From: Amaurobius ferox
Taxonomy: Eukaryota; Arthropoda; Arachnida; Araneae; Amaurobiidae
NCBI GenBank assembly: GCA_951213105.1
Contig: OX578155.1
Coordinates: 37,114,484 to 37,178,483, forward strand
Reading direction: 5' to 3'
Length of the DNA: 64,000 nt
In this document: positions 23,217 through 35,264 of the stretch, piece after piece
How positions within the stretch are numbered: the stretch's first letter is position 1
Layout of the letters: the number at the start of each line of letters is the position of its first letter
The notes under the pieces: model-generated
Told to the model about the DNA's origin: nothing
What the model saw: the letters and a program-made list of their open reading frames with translations, nothing else
The model's database searches: none
Position numbers and translations under genes: made by a program

Positions 23217-23594
23217 TTAGTGAGATATTTGTTTCTCAACTCTTTCACTTAGTTTTTGCAAGTCGATCTCGATAAATTTCATTTTCGAAAAAAAAAACGA
23301 TTCACAAGTGTAAGTTGATCCAAAAGCGCTCACAACTTTTTGTGCCAGATCTCTCAAATAGGAAAATTTTTCTTTTGTGACATAAGTGTTATAAAAATCT
23401 ATTTTTGATTCTGATGTTTCAAAAATGTGTTTTAATTCATTATTGCATTGTAAATCAATCAGTTCCATTTGGAGATATTCTGGGGCCGACTCGACATCGA
23501 CATGAAAGGGAGATGAATATATTTCAAATAATTTTTTGTATTTTTCTAAAATGCAATATTGCCCACTTCTAAGTATGTATAAAAACAGAAGCAA
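23217..23594 (-). pseudogene. hAT transposase C-terminal fragment
   Basis: The frame carries the block VDVESAPEYLQMELIDLQ, followed by IDFYNTYVTKEKFSYLRDLA and VVSAFGSTYTCESFF. This arrangement (VDVESAP..LQMELIDLQ, then KEKF..L...A, then FGSTY.CE..FS.MK) is known from the C-terminal dimerisation region of hAT transposases of the ZBED5/GTF2IRD2-related type. The catalytic N-terminal part is absent and the conserved end after FGSTY is scrambled (an A9 run at 23288-23296 in the plus strand is the likely frameshift site). It lies inside element 22682-23764 and is a relic; no function is expected. Confidence 0.85.
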
Positions 23595-23819
23595 CGTGTA
23601 AAATAGAAACAGTTATGGGATTTATTTGTTACAAAACACTACACTAAAAACAAAAATATTGCATAAAATAATCGTATTTTTAAAGTTGTAATGAATCTCG
23701 CGGGCCGCAAAATTATTCAAGACGGGCCGCATGCGGCCCACGGGCCGCGGGTTGGCCACCCCTGTACTAGATGATACTTTTTGTAATAGTTTCGTATTTT
23801 GACTCTTAAGAATTCGGTA

Positions 23820-24745
23820 ATAGTCAATTATTTCATACAATTGATATTAATTAAAGGTTAACTGCATATATATGGATCAGAATTTTGTACCTGAGCATGA
23901 ATAAGCCATGTGTTTGAAATCATAAGTTGCAAAGAGAGCCCAATTTCAATTTATATGTTGTTAATTCAATGGCAAAATCATAGTTTTGTGGATCTTGTTC
24001 GATTAATTCGTTATGAAATAAATAAAGTTACTGCGTCACGTAGGGAAATTTAAAATCATGTGCTACTCACATTATACTTTTTACATAATGTATATCAACA
24101 CTTAAATTTTTATAATACACACATACGGACATATTTTTAAAAAATATTCAAAATGTAAACGTGTCTGTCCGTCAAATCACGATTTCCAAAGTTTTCTACA
24201 TGTAGAAAGTATTGTTTCCGCGAAAATTATCAAATTCTATAATTTGAGGAAGAGCGACCACCTGAACGACGATATTTTGACGATGCTCACGCTCACTACT
24301 ATGTTTGAAGACATTTACTATAGATCAATTGTTCAGATAAATTTATTTGAAAAACGTTCTTGAGAACAAACAGTTCGAACTAGCGTTCTGAAATATGTGC
24401 CATTCGTTTTATAAGAAAAATTGCGCATAAAATGACTATTTATTTAACATTATTAGATGTAGAGATTTTTTTTTTTTTTATGAATTTTTCTGGGAACTGC
24501 TGAACGTTTGCTCGCGTTTAAAATCAATACAGGGTTCCAGTATTCACAGATCACACAAATTTACGTTCGAAATACTCCATTCGGTCGTGAGATATCGCTC
24601 CCATAGACTCACGGACACACACTAGCAAACATACACACAGACATTACCTTAAAAACGTTCAATTCGAGTTCAGGGATGCTTGAAACGTGATCTTCCGTCG
24701 AAAATTGAAATTCAAATTTTTGATTCCGTCACAATACTTCCCCCT
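23820..24745 (+). mobile_element. X end fragment followed by Y-family repeat
   Basis: 23820-24090 contains phrases shared with 10220-10480 (CAAAATCATAGTTTTGTGGA, AAATCATGTGCTACTCACAT). 24300-24745 is a Y copy: AAATTTACGTTCGAAATACTCC, a CACGGACACACACTAGC/ACACACAGACATTACC microsatellite (24608-24650), TTCAGGGATGCTTGAAACGT and CGTCACAATACTTCCCCC, whose terminal hairpin is degraded. Confidence 0.5.
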
Positions 24746-25239
24746 ATAAGAGAGGTTGGGGTACAATGGACAACTTATGTACATTTTGATGTTTTCTTTT
24801 AAACGATGAGGAAAATGACCACTTCGAATGAGTATCGTATTATCTACATATTCAGGTTTATGCTATTAAATTTTGCTGCAGAATATTTTAAATGATAAGT
24901 GACAAAGTGGACTACTGTACCCGGTCGCATATATGCAATAGCAACCAGCCAAAAAAAATTTTATGTGTCACTATTTTGTAAACCATTATGGAGACAGACA
25001 TATTCAGTTTGCCATGCAGGTAGGTGGCTTAAAATGTCTTCAAGAAATTAAGCTTACTTTGCAACAGTGGAGTTTCTACTTACAGTATCAGCTTACACCA
25101 CTAATGTCTCATGAAAACAAATGACTATTTGTCGAATGTTTAAAATTAAAGTACAAAACTATTACAAATTGTGTCTCTACCCATTGTAATACACAATTTG
25201 TAATAGTGTTTTACGAGAGATTACAAATAGTGTCTTCTC
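24746..25239. other. Unassigned stretch with an inverted-repeat pair
   Basis: GTTGGGGTACAATGGACAAC (24757) and, inverted, GTGGACTACTGTACCC (24906-24921) look like a weak terminal pair about 165 bases apart, perhaps of a small MITE. A clean hairpin lies at 25159-25206. No coding sequence is seen. Confidence 0.35.
25159..25206. repeat. Hairpin, 16-bp perfect arms
   Basis: CTATTACAAATTGTGT (25159-25174) is the exact inverse of ACACAATTTGTAATAG (25191-25206), with a 16-base loop. No U-run or gene context suggests a terminator. Confidence 0.85.
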
Positions 25240-25712
25240 TTGTGAATGGAACGCGCTAGATCCACGAGAATTTTATGAGTCAATTCGTCGCGCAATATTT
25301 CATATGGAAAGTCAATCTGTTTAACGATTTTCATTATTTTTTCAATTTTATGTAACTCTTTTTATAAATGTGTAATACCGCGAGATCGGTTTTTACCAGA
25401 GTTATAAAATGAATGTCATGCGTTTTCTAATGATAAATTACATAAGAATAGTTATTTATTTAATATTATTAGATATCCTGTTATTGCGTTATTCACTATT
25501 TGTAATAATCGTACCAAATTTCATTTAAATAGCTAGTTTCAACTCGTATGTGAACTATCGCTCGCCCATGAAAGGATTATACATCACTTCAAAAACGAGC
25601 TCAGGGGTATTTAAAACATGTAAATCAACCGAAAACTCGAATTCGAAATCATCACAATATTATGCATTAATTATATTATAGTATATACTCCATTAATTAT
25701 ATTATAGTATAT

Positions 25713-25742
<30 letters not shown>
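25240..25742 (+). mobile_element. Y-family repeat with (TA)n run at its right end
   Basis: It opens with TCTTCTCTTGTGAATGGAAC and CCACGAGAATTTTATGAG (compare 1505-1545), then has the body phrase AAATTACATAAGAATAGTTA, a degenerate core and the GAAAACTCGAATTCGAAATC and ATCACAATATTATG end. It is followed by two TTATATTATAGTATATACT repeats and a TA run (25717-25742). Confidence 0.5.
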
Positions 25743-25743
<1 letters not shown>

Positions 25744-26654
25744 TTACGTAATCTGTTTTCAAAACTATGCAGTATTAGATGAATGAGAATAATGCGTAAT
25801 AAGCAAAATAACATTTCATCTGAAAACACTAAACAGCAATTTGCAAAAAAAAAAGAACATGAAAAGAAAGGAAACATTGTTATGACATACGTAAATGACG
25901 TAACGATGCAACGCAATGCCATGAACATTTAATAAATAAAACTGTTCTGCGAGATGAACTGTGTGCCGAGTTTTAGCTCCTTACATGATCTGGTAGCTGA
26001 GAACGAGACTGTCAAAGATGTTGAACAAAGAAAAATGGGGAATATACGAGGTCATCAAAATATATACTAATAATAAAAACTTTCAAATAAAGTTTATTTA
26101 TAGAATATAGGACGTAAATTTACAAATTTTCGCCTTAAAAAAGAAATTTCAGTTTTAATTTTCATGAAATCGAAGAAACTTGTATATAAACTAGAAAATG
26201 TACACGACTTTGAACGGAATTTAAGATGCAAAACTTTGATTAAAATTACACCATGACTCTTCTAAATGCGCTTAATTACAATAGCATCTTTGCAGTAGCT
26301 CTCGACCACGCAGAAAATGTACCCGACGTTGCTCGGGATGTAAAGCAGGAATTAATTAAATTCATTTATCTAATTTTTCCGAAGACGTAGTCGATCGCTG
26401 CGCGAGCTCACGTGCGACTGCACTCGGCCCGATTTAAAAAAAAAAAGAAATCTTTATTAGGCGTTTTTTCTCAGGAGTCTAGGTACCTCTATATCTAATA
26501 TCATTGCCGTACGGAGATTAGATTTTTCCGCTACAGGCATCTTTTTTATGATATGGACAGGGGAAATAATATGGAATAATGGAATATTAGTAAATATATA
26601 TAAAAAGTCGAGTGGAGACTCATTTGGAGAGACCTCTTATCGTATTCGGAAAAG
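25743..26654. other. Gene-free stretch
   Basis: It includes a moderately GC-rich patch at 26300-26440 (GTACCCGACGTTGCTCGGGA, GTCGATCGCTGCGCGAGCTC). CCCGACGTTGCTCGGG is itself a short palindrome-like block and may belong to another dispersed element. No exon is recognised. Confidence 0.35.
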
Positions 26655-27345
26655 CTTTATTACAGTGAATTACAAAATCTGATGTGAGCAGCACATGACT
26701 TTCCCTGCAGACTCAAATTCATTTCCTCTTTATTTCATTAATAATTCGTTAAATTGAGTTTAATTGCACTAAATAACACGCATAATTAATTGAAATGACA
26801 CTAAATTTGCACTTTTAAATACGTTTTCTTTTTTATTTGGTAACTGGACTTATTCTCAAAACCGGCGTAGCAAAAATGTGAAAAAACTAAAACATCTCGA
26901 GAATGACTATAGTCGAGTAATGGGGTTGATCTTTATTCTTTTCATCGTCAAAAGTTACATGTAAAACAAGCATTTAATTGATATATTTGAGCATACGTAG
27001 TCTTTTATTTCAGATTTTGACAATTTTTGCGGGCCATTTTGAAATAAAAACCGGGTTCTTTTATTCCGAATCTTACCAAAAACTAATCAGCACCAGGGTC
27101 ATACACAAGTGACTTATCTACCAAATTTTATGAAATTCGGTCCATTTGTTTTTGAGTTAGAGTGGATACATACATTACACAGACAGACACACACACACAC
27201 AGACGTTTTTTCGTGTTCTAGACGTAGTTTTTTCGTGTTCTAGAGATCCCAAAACGTGTAGATCCGTCGAAAACTTGAGTTGCGATTTTCGGCACGATTC
27301 CAATACGTTCCCTATACATTACCATGTATTGCAGGGAATGTAAAA
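26655..27345 (+). mobile_element. X-family repeat, nearly complete
   Basis: The left end is AAAATCTGATGTGAGCAGCA and ACTTTCCCTGCAGACTC. Then come the GCGTAGCAAAAATGTGAAAA region, TTTTTGCGGGCCATTTTGAA, the core TTTTATGAAATTCGGTCCAT (27127-27146), an ACACAGACAGACACACACAC microsatellite (27175-27203), GCACGATTCCAATACGT and the terminal hairpin CCCTATACATTACCATGTAT with TGCAGGGAA (27311-27338). The TTCCCTGCA word occurs inverted at both ends. It has no open frame and looks Helentron-like in layout only. Confidence 0.6.
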
Positions 27346-27914
27346 ACATATATCTGGAGTGTGAGTTCTCTCTCTCTCACTGGATTTTCTCATAAATAGA
27401 GTTTAGGTCTACTTCTATTTTGTTTTCTCACCAAATGGTTCATATGTGTTTCATCAAGAAAATAAATTTTTATGCTTTCTCTACACCTCATCTATTTCCC
27501 AATTTTCTGTAAATTACACCAAATGTTAAAAAAATCCCCTTTATGCAGACAGTGGATGGTAGCACAGCTGTAGCTAACGTTTTCGTGAGTTAAATATCAC
27601 TGTCATTTTATTTGCTTTAAATATATTTTCGACATTTGTCATACACCTTTAACATTGGATTGTTAATAAAAACATCCAAACATATTTTTTAAATCAACAT
27701 ATTTAAATGGCAAAGTTGTTAATTTAAAATAAAAATAAGCAGTTAAATATTTTTTGAATTAACAAAAAATCTGTATTTTTCTATCTTGCTTATAAAGACT
27801 TTGAGTATGAAATGATGTCATTTACTTATATCCTTTTCATCACATAAATCAAAAATAAAAAGTGAAAATATTTAGTCATATCAATTAATTTAAATAATTT
27901 TTACATTCTAATAA

Positions 27915-28088
27915 CAGGCCGCCCATAGGTGGATGTGACAGATACCACTCGAGTGGCGGTCCCAGAACTCAATATTTTTGAGGCTGGAGAAAACATAAAA
28001 AATTTACTGAGGAGAAAAATCCAACATAGTTGAGGTGGGGACATGGTAAATGTTTGAAGTTGGCTCATAATTTCTATGAGCAGCCCTG
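27915..28088. mobile_element. Small hAT-like MITE, 174 bp
   Basis: The left end CAGGCCGCCCATAGG matches the inverse of the right end, CTATGAGCAGCCCTG (read from right: CAGGGCTGCTCATAG). Flanking sequences CTAATAAC and CTAAAAAT are similar but not identical, so the target duplication is uncertain. There is no coding capacity. Confidence 0.6.
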
Positions 28089-28639
28089 CTAAAAATGTCT
28101 TGCACCTTTAACATTGATTAGCAGCACATAAAAAATTGTAGAAAAGTATCAGCCGGTTTCAAAGGCAATAAAGAACCTTCTTTGTCATAATAAATGAGAT
28201 AGAGCATTAGCATCAGATCAACAAACGTTATGCTGTGTTCTAATGAAGTTGTAGTTTTTAGATTCTTTTTGACAGCAGTGAAAAGAAATTTTTTTATATC
28301 TTTACAATATTGTTTAAGTTAAAAAAAAGATTATATTTTCCATTAACATTTTAAGTTTTGATATCTTAAAACTGATTTTAATCAGTAATTACTCCAATTC
28401 AGATTAAAAATAAGATTTCATTGACCAAAGGTAAATGTCTAGCATTACTGATATTTCACAGGATATAAATATCAATAGTAAGTGAAGAATGTATTATTTT
28501 ATCAACTTCTAATGGTACTATATGCAAATGAAAATTAATATATTTTTTCATGTTCAGATTAGGTACTCACTTTCACATTTAAAGATTTAATACACATTCA
28601 ATTTGTAATGTGTGAGGTTCAAAATGTGGATATGCAAAG

Positions 28640-28675
<36 letters not shown>

Positions 28676-30446
28676 CATTTTCAAACCTATTACAATCCTT
28701 CTCATTACATATTTATAACAATAAACTTTTCCCCGAGCATTCTATTATTCTTAACTGCTTTCGCTCTGTTTGAATCAAAAATTAACTCATCACATATCAT
28801 ATCCTCATTACCATCCTCCCCAAACATGTTCTTTACCTAGTTACAAAAGCATGTATTAAAACTACACCTAGAAATTTTTAATTTCATCAAAATACTTTAC
28901 CTTTATATAAACCTTGCATTGAATGGAAACAAAGATATGAAAGTAAAATATATGTAATATTAATTACAATAATTTTATTTTAAAATAAATTTATATTCTT
29001 TAGATATAATTATATATATTTCTTTGTAAAAAGATACTACATTATACATAAATAAAATATAATGTAACACACCTTGCAATTTGTGCCTACTCCTGAAATA
29101 AGTAACAAAGCTAGAAGGAAGCTTAGGGGGCTATGCAATGTTGAATGCCCAAAGTTACATTATTACTCTCCCCAGTGATTTTTCACATGTACATGGTATT
29201 CTACATTGCATCTGAAATTATGGGTTCTATAGGGAGTACAGGGTATATTTTACATTGCATCCTACCAAAAGAATATTCATAGCTCCACTTATGGAGTGGG
29301 GTGCTTGCCTCATGTGCAAAACTACAGAAAGTTGATAATGATTTAAAACTATTTTGATATGTAAAAACAAATATGCATTGAAAATTGAATTATATACAAC
29401 TAAACTTATTTAAAGCAGATACCGAATATGACTGAGCACATGCCAAAATTCTTTCATTGTATCCTTTCCCATAATGTATTTTCTTTGATCCTTAAAATAA
29501 ATATAAATATGTTCACCACAAGAAGTGCCTCTTTCTTATTCTACACCCTGGAGCGATCACTCCATCTCACTCCATGACAGCATGCCACTTATGGGTACTC
29601 AATGATTTTGTTGAACTGAATGGGGTTATGACTTCTGCCCTACACTGCACTTGCTATGGTGTAATAGGTTGAACTCAGGCCTTCCAATAAGATATAATTT
29701 CTTACCAATGCTTACTTACAGAAACTGAATAATTAAACTATTTTAAGAATATTAAGAATGTATGTACATTAAACTGTATAACACAACAATTATTTATATT
29801 AAGAATGTAGTATACTACAAACTATATAATACTATACTATAAATATATATAATAAGAATATATTCCAACAATTAATGCATACAAAATTTTAACTTGAAAA
29901 TTCTATTATTCAATCTGTATTTAATATGTATATATACCTATATTGAACAATAAAATATATGTAGTTTTATATAATAATAAAAAAAAAATTAGAATATGAA
30001 TCTAAATGAATAAATTATGCAAACATGTCAGCAACAAATGCACAAGCTTATCATTTCTGCATCACATTTTGTAATAGTTCAGAATTATATTTTAAAAAAT
30101 AACATAACATATTCCAGTGGTGAAGAGTGATAAAATAATTTGAAGAGACATAAAAATAGGGGACCAAAATTTACAAATAACGTTTTATGCTATATTTTTT
30201 AGCAAGGTTACAAATAAAATAAAATATGCAGTAAACTTTAGATAATCCAGCATATTTCAGATTTCAGCGGTACCGAATAACCAAATTTACAGAATTATCA
30301 GATGTTGAACTAAAATGCTATAAAAATTGGAAAAAATTAATGGAAAAGAAAATAATGGAAAAGAAATGTGATTTTTTTTTATTAGAGTTACACATACTGA
30401 ATTATACTGTACAGTTTGCGAAAAAATATTTAAATAGATTTTAACA
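28089..30446. other. Long gene-free AT-rich stretch
   Basis: It contains a pure TA run at 28641-28673. Two blocks of less biased composition (29080-29330 and 29520-29680) have no open frame on either strand and no clear splice sites; they could be untranslated or intronic sequence. CTACATTGCATC-type phrases recur at 29200 and 29255. No transposon signature is seen. Confidence 0.45.
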
Positions 30447-31263
30447 TTATAAGGTAAACTTCAATTAACATAAATCTGGATATAAAAGCATTCAATTTAT
30501 TACAGTAAATATAACTCAATAAAGCCAAATGGACCCTAAACAGAGCAACCGACAGAATTTTTGAGTTCCTATACAACAAATGTATACCCCTATTTTCCAA
30601 GTTATTGGTCTTTCTTTGCAAACTGTTTATATAACATAGAACCTCTAAGCTAAGCATCATTTTGGCTCTACTTGTCGGCGGCTCTAAACCTGAATATAAT
30701 GTAAGAGCTGAGATGGACACATTCCGAATAATTAGATGTCGAATAAACCAGAATTTATTTAATAACTCAATTACACTGAAAATAAATTATGACATTTTGC
30801 AATTTTACAGTGGAACCCTGGTTTTACATTTCTCTTTGGAGTCAATTAAAAAATGTTATAAGCGGGCAAAACACAATACATAGGAAACTCCATTATATTT
30901 AGAATATAAAATTCAAGGAAAACATGTAAGAAAATAAACAGATCACTATTTTATTTCAGAAACAATTATTACATAGGTTAGAGTGGCCTAATCTGAACAG
31001 GTTAGTTGTGGCATAATGTCCATTCAGATAAAAGGCATCAAACAATAGTTTCACTAGTATTTGATGCAGTTTAATTTAATAGCAAACATCTAATTTAACC
31101 TCACATATAAACAAATGAAAAAATCAAAACAAATAAAAAAGAAAGTAAAGGAAATAAAATAATAAAGAAACAAAATGCGTGGATAAAAAATGTTATAAGC
31201 GGTACTGTTATAAGGTAAACTTCAATTAACATAAATCTGGATATAAAAGCATTCAATTTATTA
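30447..31263 (+). repeat. Direct repeat of 56 bp, 761 bp apart
   Basis: TTATAAGGTAAACTTCAATT and the following 36 bases at 30447-30502 are repeated without change at 31208-31263. Between them, CAGTGGAACCCTGGTTTTAC (30809) resembles the terminal repeat of pogo/Tigger-like elements, and ATGTTATAAGCGG occurs at 30852 and 31190. The structure suggests a small element or a local duplication; no matching second terminus was found. Confidence 0.6.
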
Positions 31264-31996
31264 ATCAAGCGGCAGTGTGTACTTTTAAACAGACAAGAAT
31301 AGGAAGGGCTTATTCTTTCAACGGGAAAGAGATAGGTATGTGAATTTTATCTAAAAATTAAACTGCAAATTTACAATATCAGCCTAGAGTAGACCTAAAA
31401 ATAGGAACTCTCCACTCACCATAGGTCAATTACACAATCCAATGTAGTGATTAAATGAAACAACTTTGGGCCACTACATCCCTCTTCTATTCTGTTTTAA
31501 TCAGAAAACTGTCCCAAAAGTTTACTAACTGTTATCTCCAATTCGTATCCCTCATATCTATACATATAATAATATATTAAGTATATGTAACCACACTTAT
31601 TGATTTTACAAAAAAATTGTGATACAGTGGCCACCAAACTAAAACTGTGAACTTGCTACTAAGTGAAAAGTTGAATTTTCAAGTTTAAGGGAGATTATCC
31701 TTAAAATTTATAGTTGAAGTGAAGCGTATTCCATGATTTTCCACTGGAAAACAGCATAATCCCCACCCCAGACCTTCATTACAACCAAGATATGTTAATC
31801 TGTTTTAGCCAAATTTGTTGAGATATCAAAGATATAGGGCTTTAGTTTAAATTTTAAAGTACAAAAAATTAGGGTTATGCATACTAAGTAAGGAACATAG
31901 GTTCCTAATAGGTATACAGTGTCTGTCCATTATTACATTTTATATAAAAAATTACTCCAAAACTGCAATAGAAAACAAAATAAAAACTTCATAATA
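31264..31996. other. Gene-free AT-rich stretch
   Basis: No exon or repeat boundary is seen. 31890-31960 (GGAACATAGGTTCCTAATAG, ACAGTGTCTGTCC) resembles 35225-35290, the beginning of the duplicated unit described at 33440-36390. Confidence 0.35.
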
Positions 31997-32004
31997 CAGC
32001 ATAC

Positions 32005-33364
32005 CAGGGCTGCAAAAAAGCTGGCTAAATTTAATAAAAGCCACGTGGGTGGTTTTTATTGGTTTTAACCAACTTTTTTTGGTCAAAATTGGGTTTTTTT
32101 GGGCCAAAATTGGCTTTTTTTTAAAAAAAAAAGCGTGAAGAATTTTAATTTTAAATTATACATTTTTATGTGTTCTTTAACTAATTTTAAAGGTATTTTA
32201 TTGGGTTAGAATTTAATAAATAACTTTATTTCTCAATAATGAAAACATTAATATTGGAATACCTGCTAGTGCAAAAAAGCCAGCTAAATTTTAAAAAGGC
32301 ATACCAACTGCTTTACTTAGTTTACATTGGCCGCGAACACATTTTTTTGAAAATGTTATTGCTTTAAATAATGAAATATTTTATTTTAGGACAACAGTTG
32401 CTTAGTGATATATTTTATTAGTTAACTAATTTCAAGGATTTTATTGATATGTAAGAGTCTTATTTTCACTTATAAATATTTAAAATCATGCATAAAGTCA
32501 TAAAAAACACTATTTATCACTATTAAAAACAGTATTGGGAATAACATATGCATGAACTCTTTTGAATAGCATAAAGCTTTTAAAAAATTTATTTTAACAA
32601 GTTTTAATTTGGGAACAATTTTTAACCTTTTTTGATTGCTCTCTCTTGTTAGCAGTGTGTAAATAGTAGTGTGTAAAAAAAATGTTTTTCCTTTTTGATG
32701 TAAAATTCATTTTCTTCCTTTTTGATGTGTGGTGATTTGTCTGTTTAATTAATTATAGTCTTTAAAATGTGTAGTATACGTAATTTTTTATTTTTTTTAA
32801 TCAAATGGCCAGGCACTTGACTTTCATCATTCGCCTTTGTCAGCGGCCAGAACGTGAACCATTTAGCCAGCCTAGAACGTTGCCCCAGGTGCACCAGAGG
32901 GGGGCGGAACACACTGCACCCACAACACAAACATCCATGCCTTACGTGGAACTCGAACCCACAACGTGGAGGTCGAGCAATTGCTGTGGAAATGCTCGCC
33001 TTGACCACTCGACCACTGCGTCGGCAGTATATGTAATGTAGAGCTACGCATTATGTAACAGAGGCTTTCAAAACACCATCTTGGTGTCTAATTTAATGCA
33101 TTCTCCTCAATGTATATATATTTTTCCTTTTAGACATATTACCTTCATAGTATTTTTCTAGTGGTCGTAAAATCTTGTGTACTTGGTAATATTTAATAGA
33201 AGTTTATAAACATTTAGGAGTGCATCAAAGATAAAGCAATACAAATTTAATGTCAATTGGCTGTAAACCACCTTTTCTTAATAAAAGCCGGCTTTTTTTA
33301 AGTGGTTAAAACCAAAAAACAGCCGGCAGACTTCTTTTGGCCTGGCTAAAATCCGGCAACTCTG
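32005..33364. mobile_element. hAT transposon, non-autonomous, with nested SINE
   Basis: It is flanked by a perfect 8-bp duplication CAGCATAC (31997-32004 and 33365-33372). The ends are CAGGGCTGC (32005) and, inverted, CAGAGTTGC (33364), 7 of 9 identical. Subterminal TGGTTTTAACCA-type words are inverted at 32063 and 33300-33330. The left end motif GCAAAAAAGC.GGCTAAATTT is repeated at 32270. No transposase frame remains. Its insertion point lies in one arm of a short host palindrome. Confidence 0.9.
32785..33025 (-). mobile_element. SINE1, copy 3, nested in hAT element 2
   Basis: On the minus strand it starts GCCGACGCAGTGGTCGAGTG and keeps A and B boxes. The tail at the left is A/T-rich (read as A-rich) instead of (TA)n. 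Target duplications are AGTATACGTAAT (32773-32784) and AGTATATGTAAT (33026-33037), 11 of 12 identical; the single difference is a CpG-to-TpG change. Confidence 0.9.
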
Positions 33365-33439
33365 CAGCATACATTAAATTTTTGCCAGTTGACTGCTAAA
33401 ATGTAATGTATGCTGTATTTTGACAAAGTTCTTATTTTA

Positions 33440-34520
33440 TTAGTATATTCTTATTACATTTACTGTTAAGACTCTGTTATTTTATTGAATAAAAAATGTA
33501 TAACCAAATAAACAGCTGAATTTCAATCAGTAAAAACTCATGATATACATTGAGAGAATTTATGAGAAATAACCCTTTGAGTTAAGAAAAGTAGAGGCTA
33601 TGCCTTCAGAGAATGATGATGGTCAAAGATTTTATTTTATATAGAATTTCCTTTTGTTCACTTATATTATCAATAGATAAAATATAATATACAAAGCTAA
33701 CTATAAGAAGTAGCTTGAAAAATGCAGACATACAAGCAAACATATTTAAAATGCTGAATAAACGCAAACAACAAAAAATATTTGTCATTTTTATATGAAC
33801 CTATTTATTCACTTTTTTTGTCTGACACAGTTTAGAATTGAGCATAAAAAATAAACAAAATATTAATACATAAAAAATACTAGTTAAGTATATACTAGAA
33901 TTTATATACCTCATGAGCATTGAGAGTAAGAGCTAACAAAATTTACAAATAACTTAACAAACAATGCTTAAAAACATAAATCATAGGCGCAGCAAATATT
34001 TAGTGTTGGAAGTTTTAAAATTCAATAAAATCAACTTGTCAGTTTTGCATCAAATCTCTACTAATATTCAATACTATTATAAGAATATGTAAAATGTTGT
34101 TATACAGCATTTTACTTTATTTATAGGGGCTTTAAGTTAATTTGCATGTAATATAAACATAAAATATTATCAATATAAAAAAAAAGATAAATCTTACTTT
34201 TTTTATTGCCCATTGCAAGGCAATTGCTTTAGTTATTTCATATTTCATGCTGTACCCTAACATTAATATACAATATAATTTGAAAAACACTTGAAAACAT
34301 GTTGAAATAAAGCTAAGTATACTTCTCGGAAAAAAAAATTTGTCCATTGATCTGAATAATCCCCATAATATTAGGTTTTGTTTGGAATATTGAAAGTGAA
34401 GAGTGCTACAGCAAATTAAACAATCGCCTTTTGGCATATCTTGCCAAACCTGCAATATTCAGTATCATCTGTTGATAAAAGGTGGTGACCTGGTGGTGGG
34501 TGTTTCTAAAGCCACCTTAA
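33440..34520. repeat. Tandem duplication, unit 1 (partner 35265-36390)
   Basis: The two units share, in order: a TTACATTTACTG start; CAGCTGAATTTCAATCA (33511) with CAGTTGAATTTTCAATCA; an ACAGTTTAGAATTGAGCATA segment (33827) with ATAGTGTAGAATTAAGCATA; a GCA.TATAAA block (34145 and 36107); and GCCAAACCTGCAATATTCAG (34442) with GCCAAACCTGCGATATTCAG (36315). The offset is about 1.86 kb. Unit 1 has lost the CpGs that unit 2 keeps at its right end. No open frame is conserved between them. Confidence 0.6.
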
Positions 34521-35264
34521 CTTTGATGTGTACACGTCTTAACTGTGCCAGTTTTATTTAGCATTGTTCCAAAAGAAATCTTGTTAAAACATACATTTTA
34601 GCTAAAATGTTAAAACTTATAAACACAACATTAATCTTAAGATTCTGGATAGCATGAGCATTTTAAGCAAAAGGCATTTAAATTGAGCAGCGCATGAAAG
34701 TCAAATACTTTTAATTTGCATATCTTATAATTAGTTAGAATTGGTCAATGGTAAAGAGAAGGGACTGGGGATAGAGACTTTGAGCTAAGAAGACAGCAAA
34801 TTATGATTAATGTTAGAGATAACATGCATCTGGTAATTTTCTAAAGGAAATCCAAATTTCTATAGATTTTGGCATTAGGGTTTCTGGGATATAAATTAGT
34901 TTATGATTCTATTTATATTTGATAACTAGCACCTGCTATTCATGGTTGAAATGATATTACCATATTAGTATGATTTTATATTTAAGATTTTAGTGTGAGT
35001 TATAATGTTATTTATTTGAATTATAATAGAAAATTGTATAGTAATTGCAATTTATTTTTCAGATAAGCATTTAGATCTATTTCACCTTAATATGACAAAA
35101 ATCAAGACTGGCACTTCGGATAAAGAAAATATGAAAATGCTAAAATAATTTTCGATTTTAGTAAAATTGTTAAATATTTTAATATGCCCGTTTAAATCCT
35201 GTGTGTACATATATGGGTTATTATGTATAGCGAGCAGGGAACATAGATCCCTAATACAGTAACT
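34521..35264. other. Gene-free stretch between duplicated units
   Basis: AT-rich, with no exon, RNA gene or transposon end recognised. Confidence 0.4.

Larger units (their letters stand above)
22682..23764 (-). mobile_element. hAT transposon, non-autonomous, with nested SINE
   Basis: The ends are CAGGGGTGGCCAACCC at 22682 and its inverse GGGTTGGCCACCCCTG ending at 23764. Further GCGGGCCGC-type inverted sequence lies inside both ends. The flanking 8-bp duplications are TACTAAAT (22674-22681) and TACTAGAT (23765-23772), 7 of 8 identical. At 1083 bases including a ~290-base SINE, it is far shorter than an autonomous hAT. It keeps the 3' part of a transposase frame on the minus strand, so it is an internal-deletion derivative. 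Confidence 0.92.
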
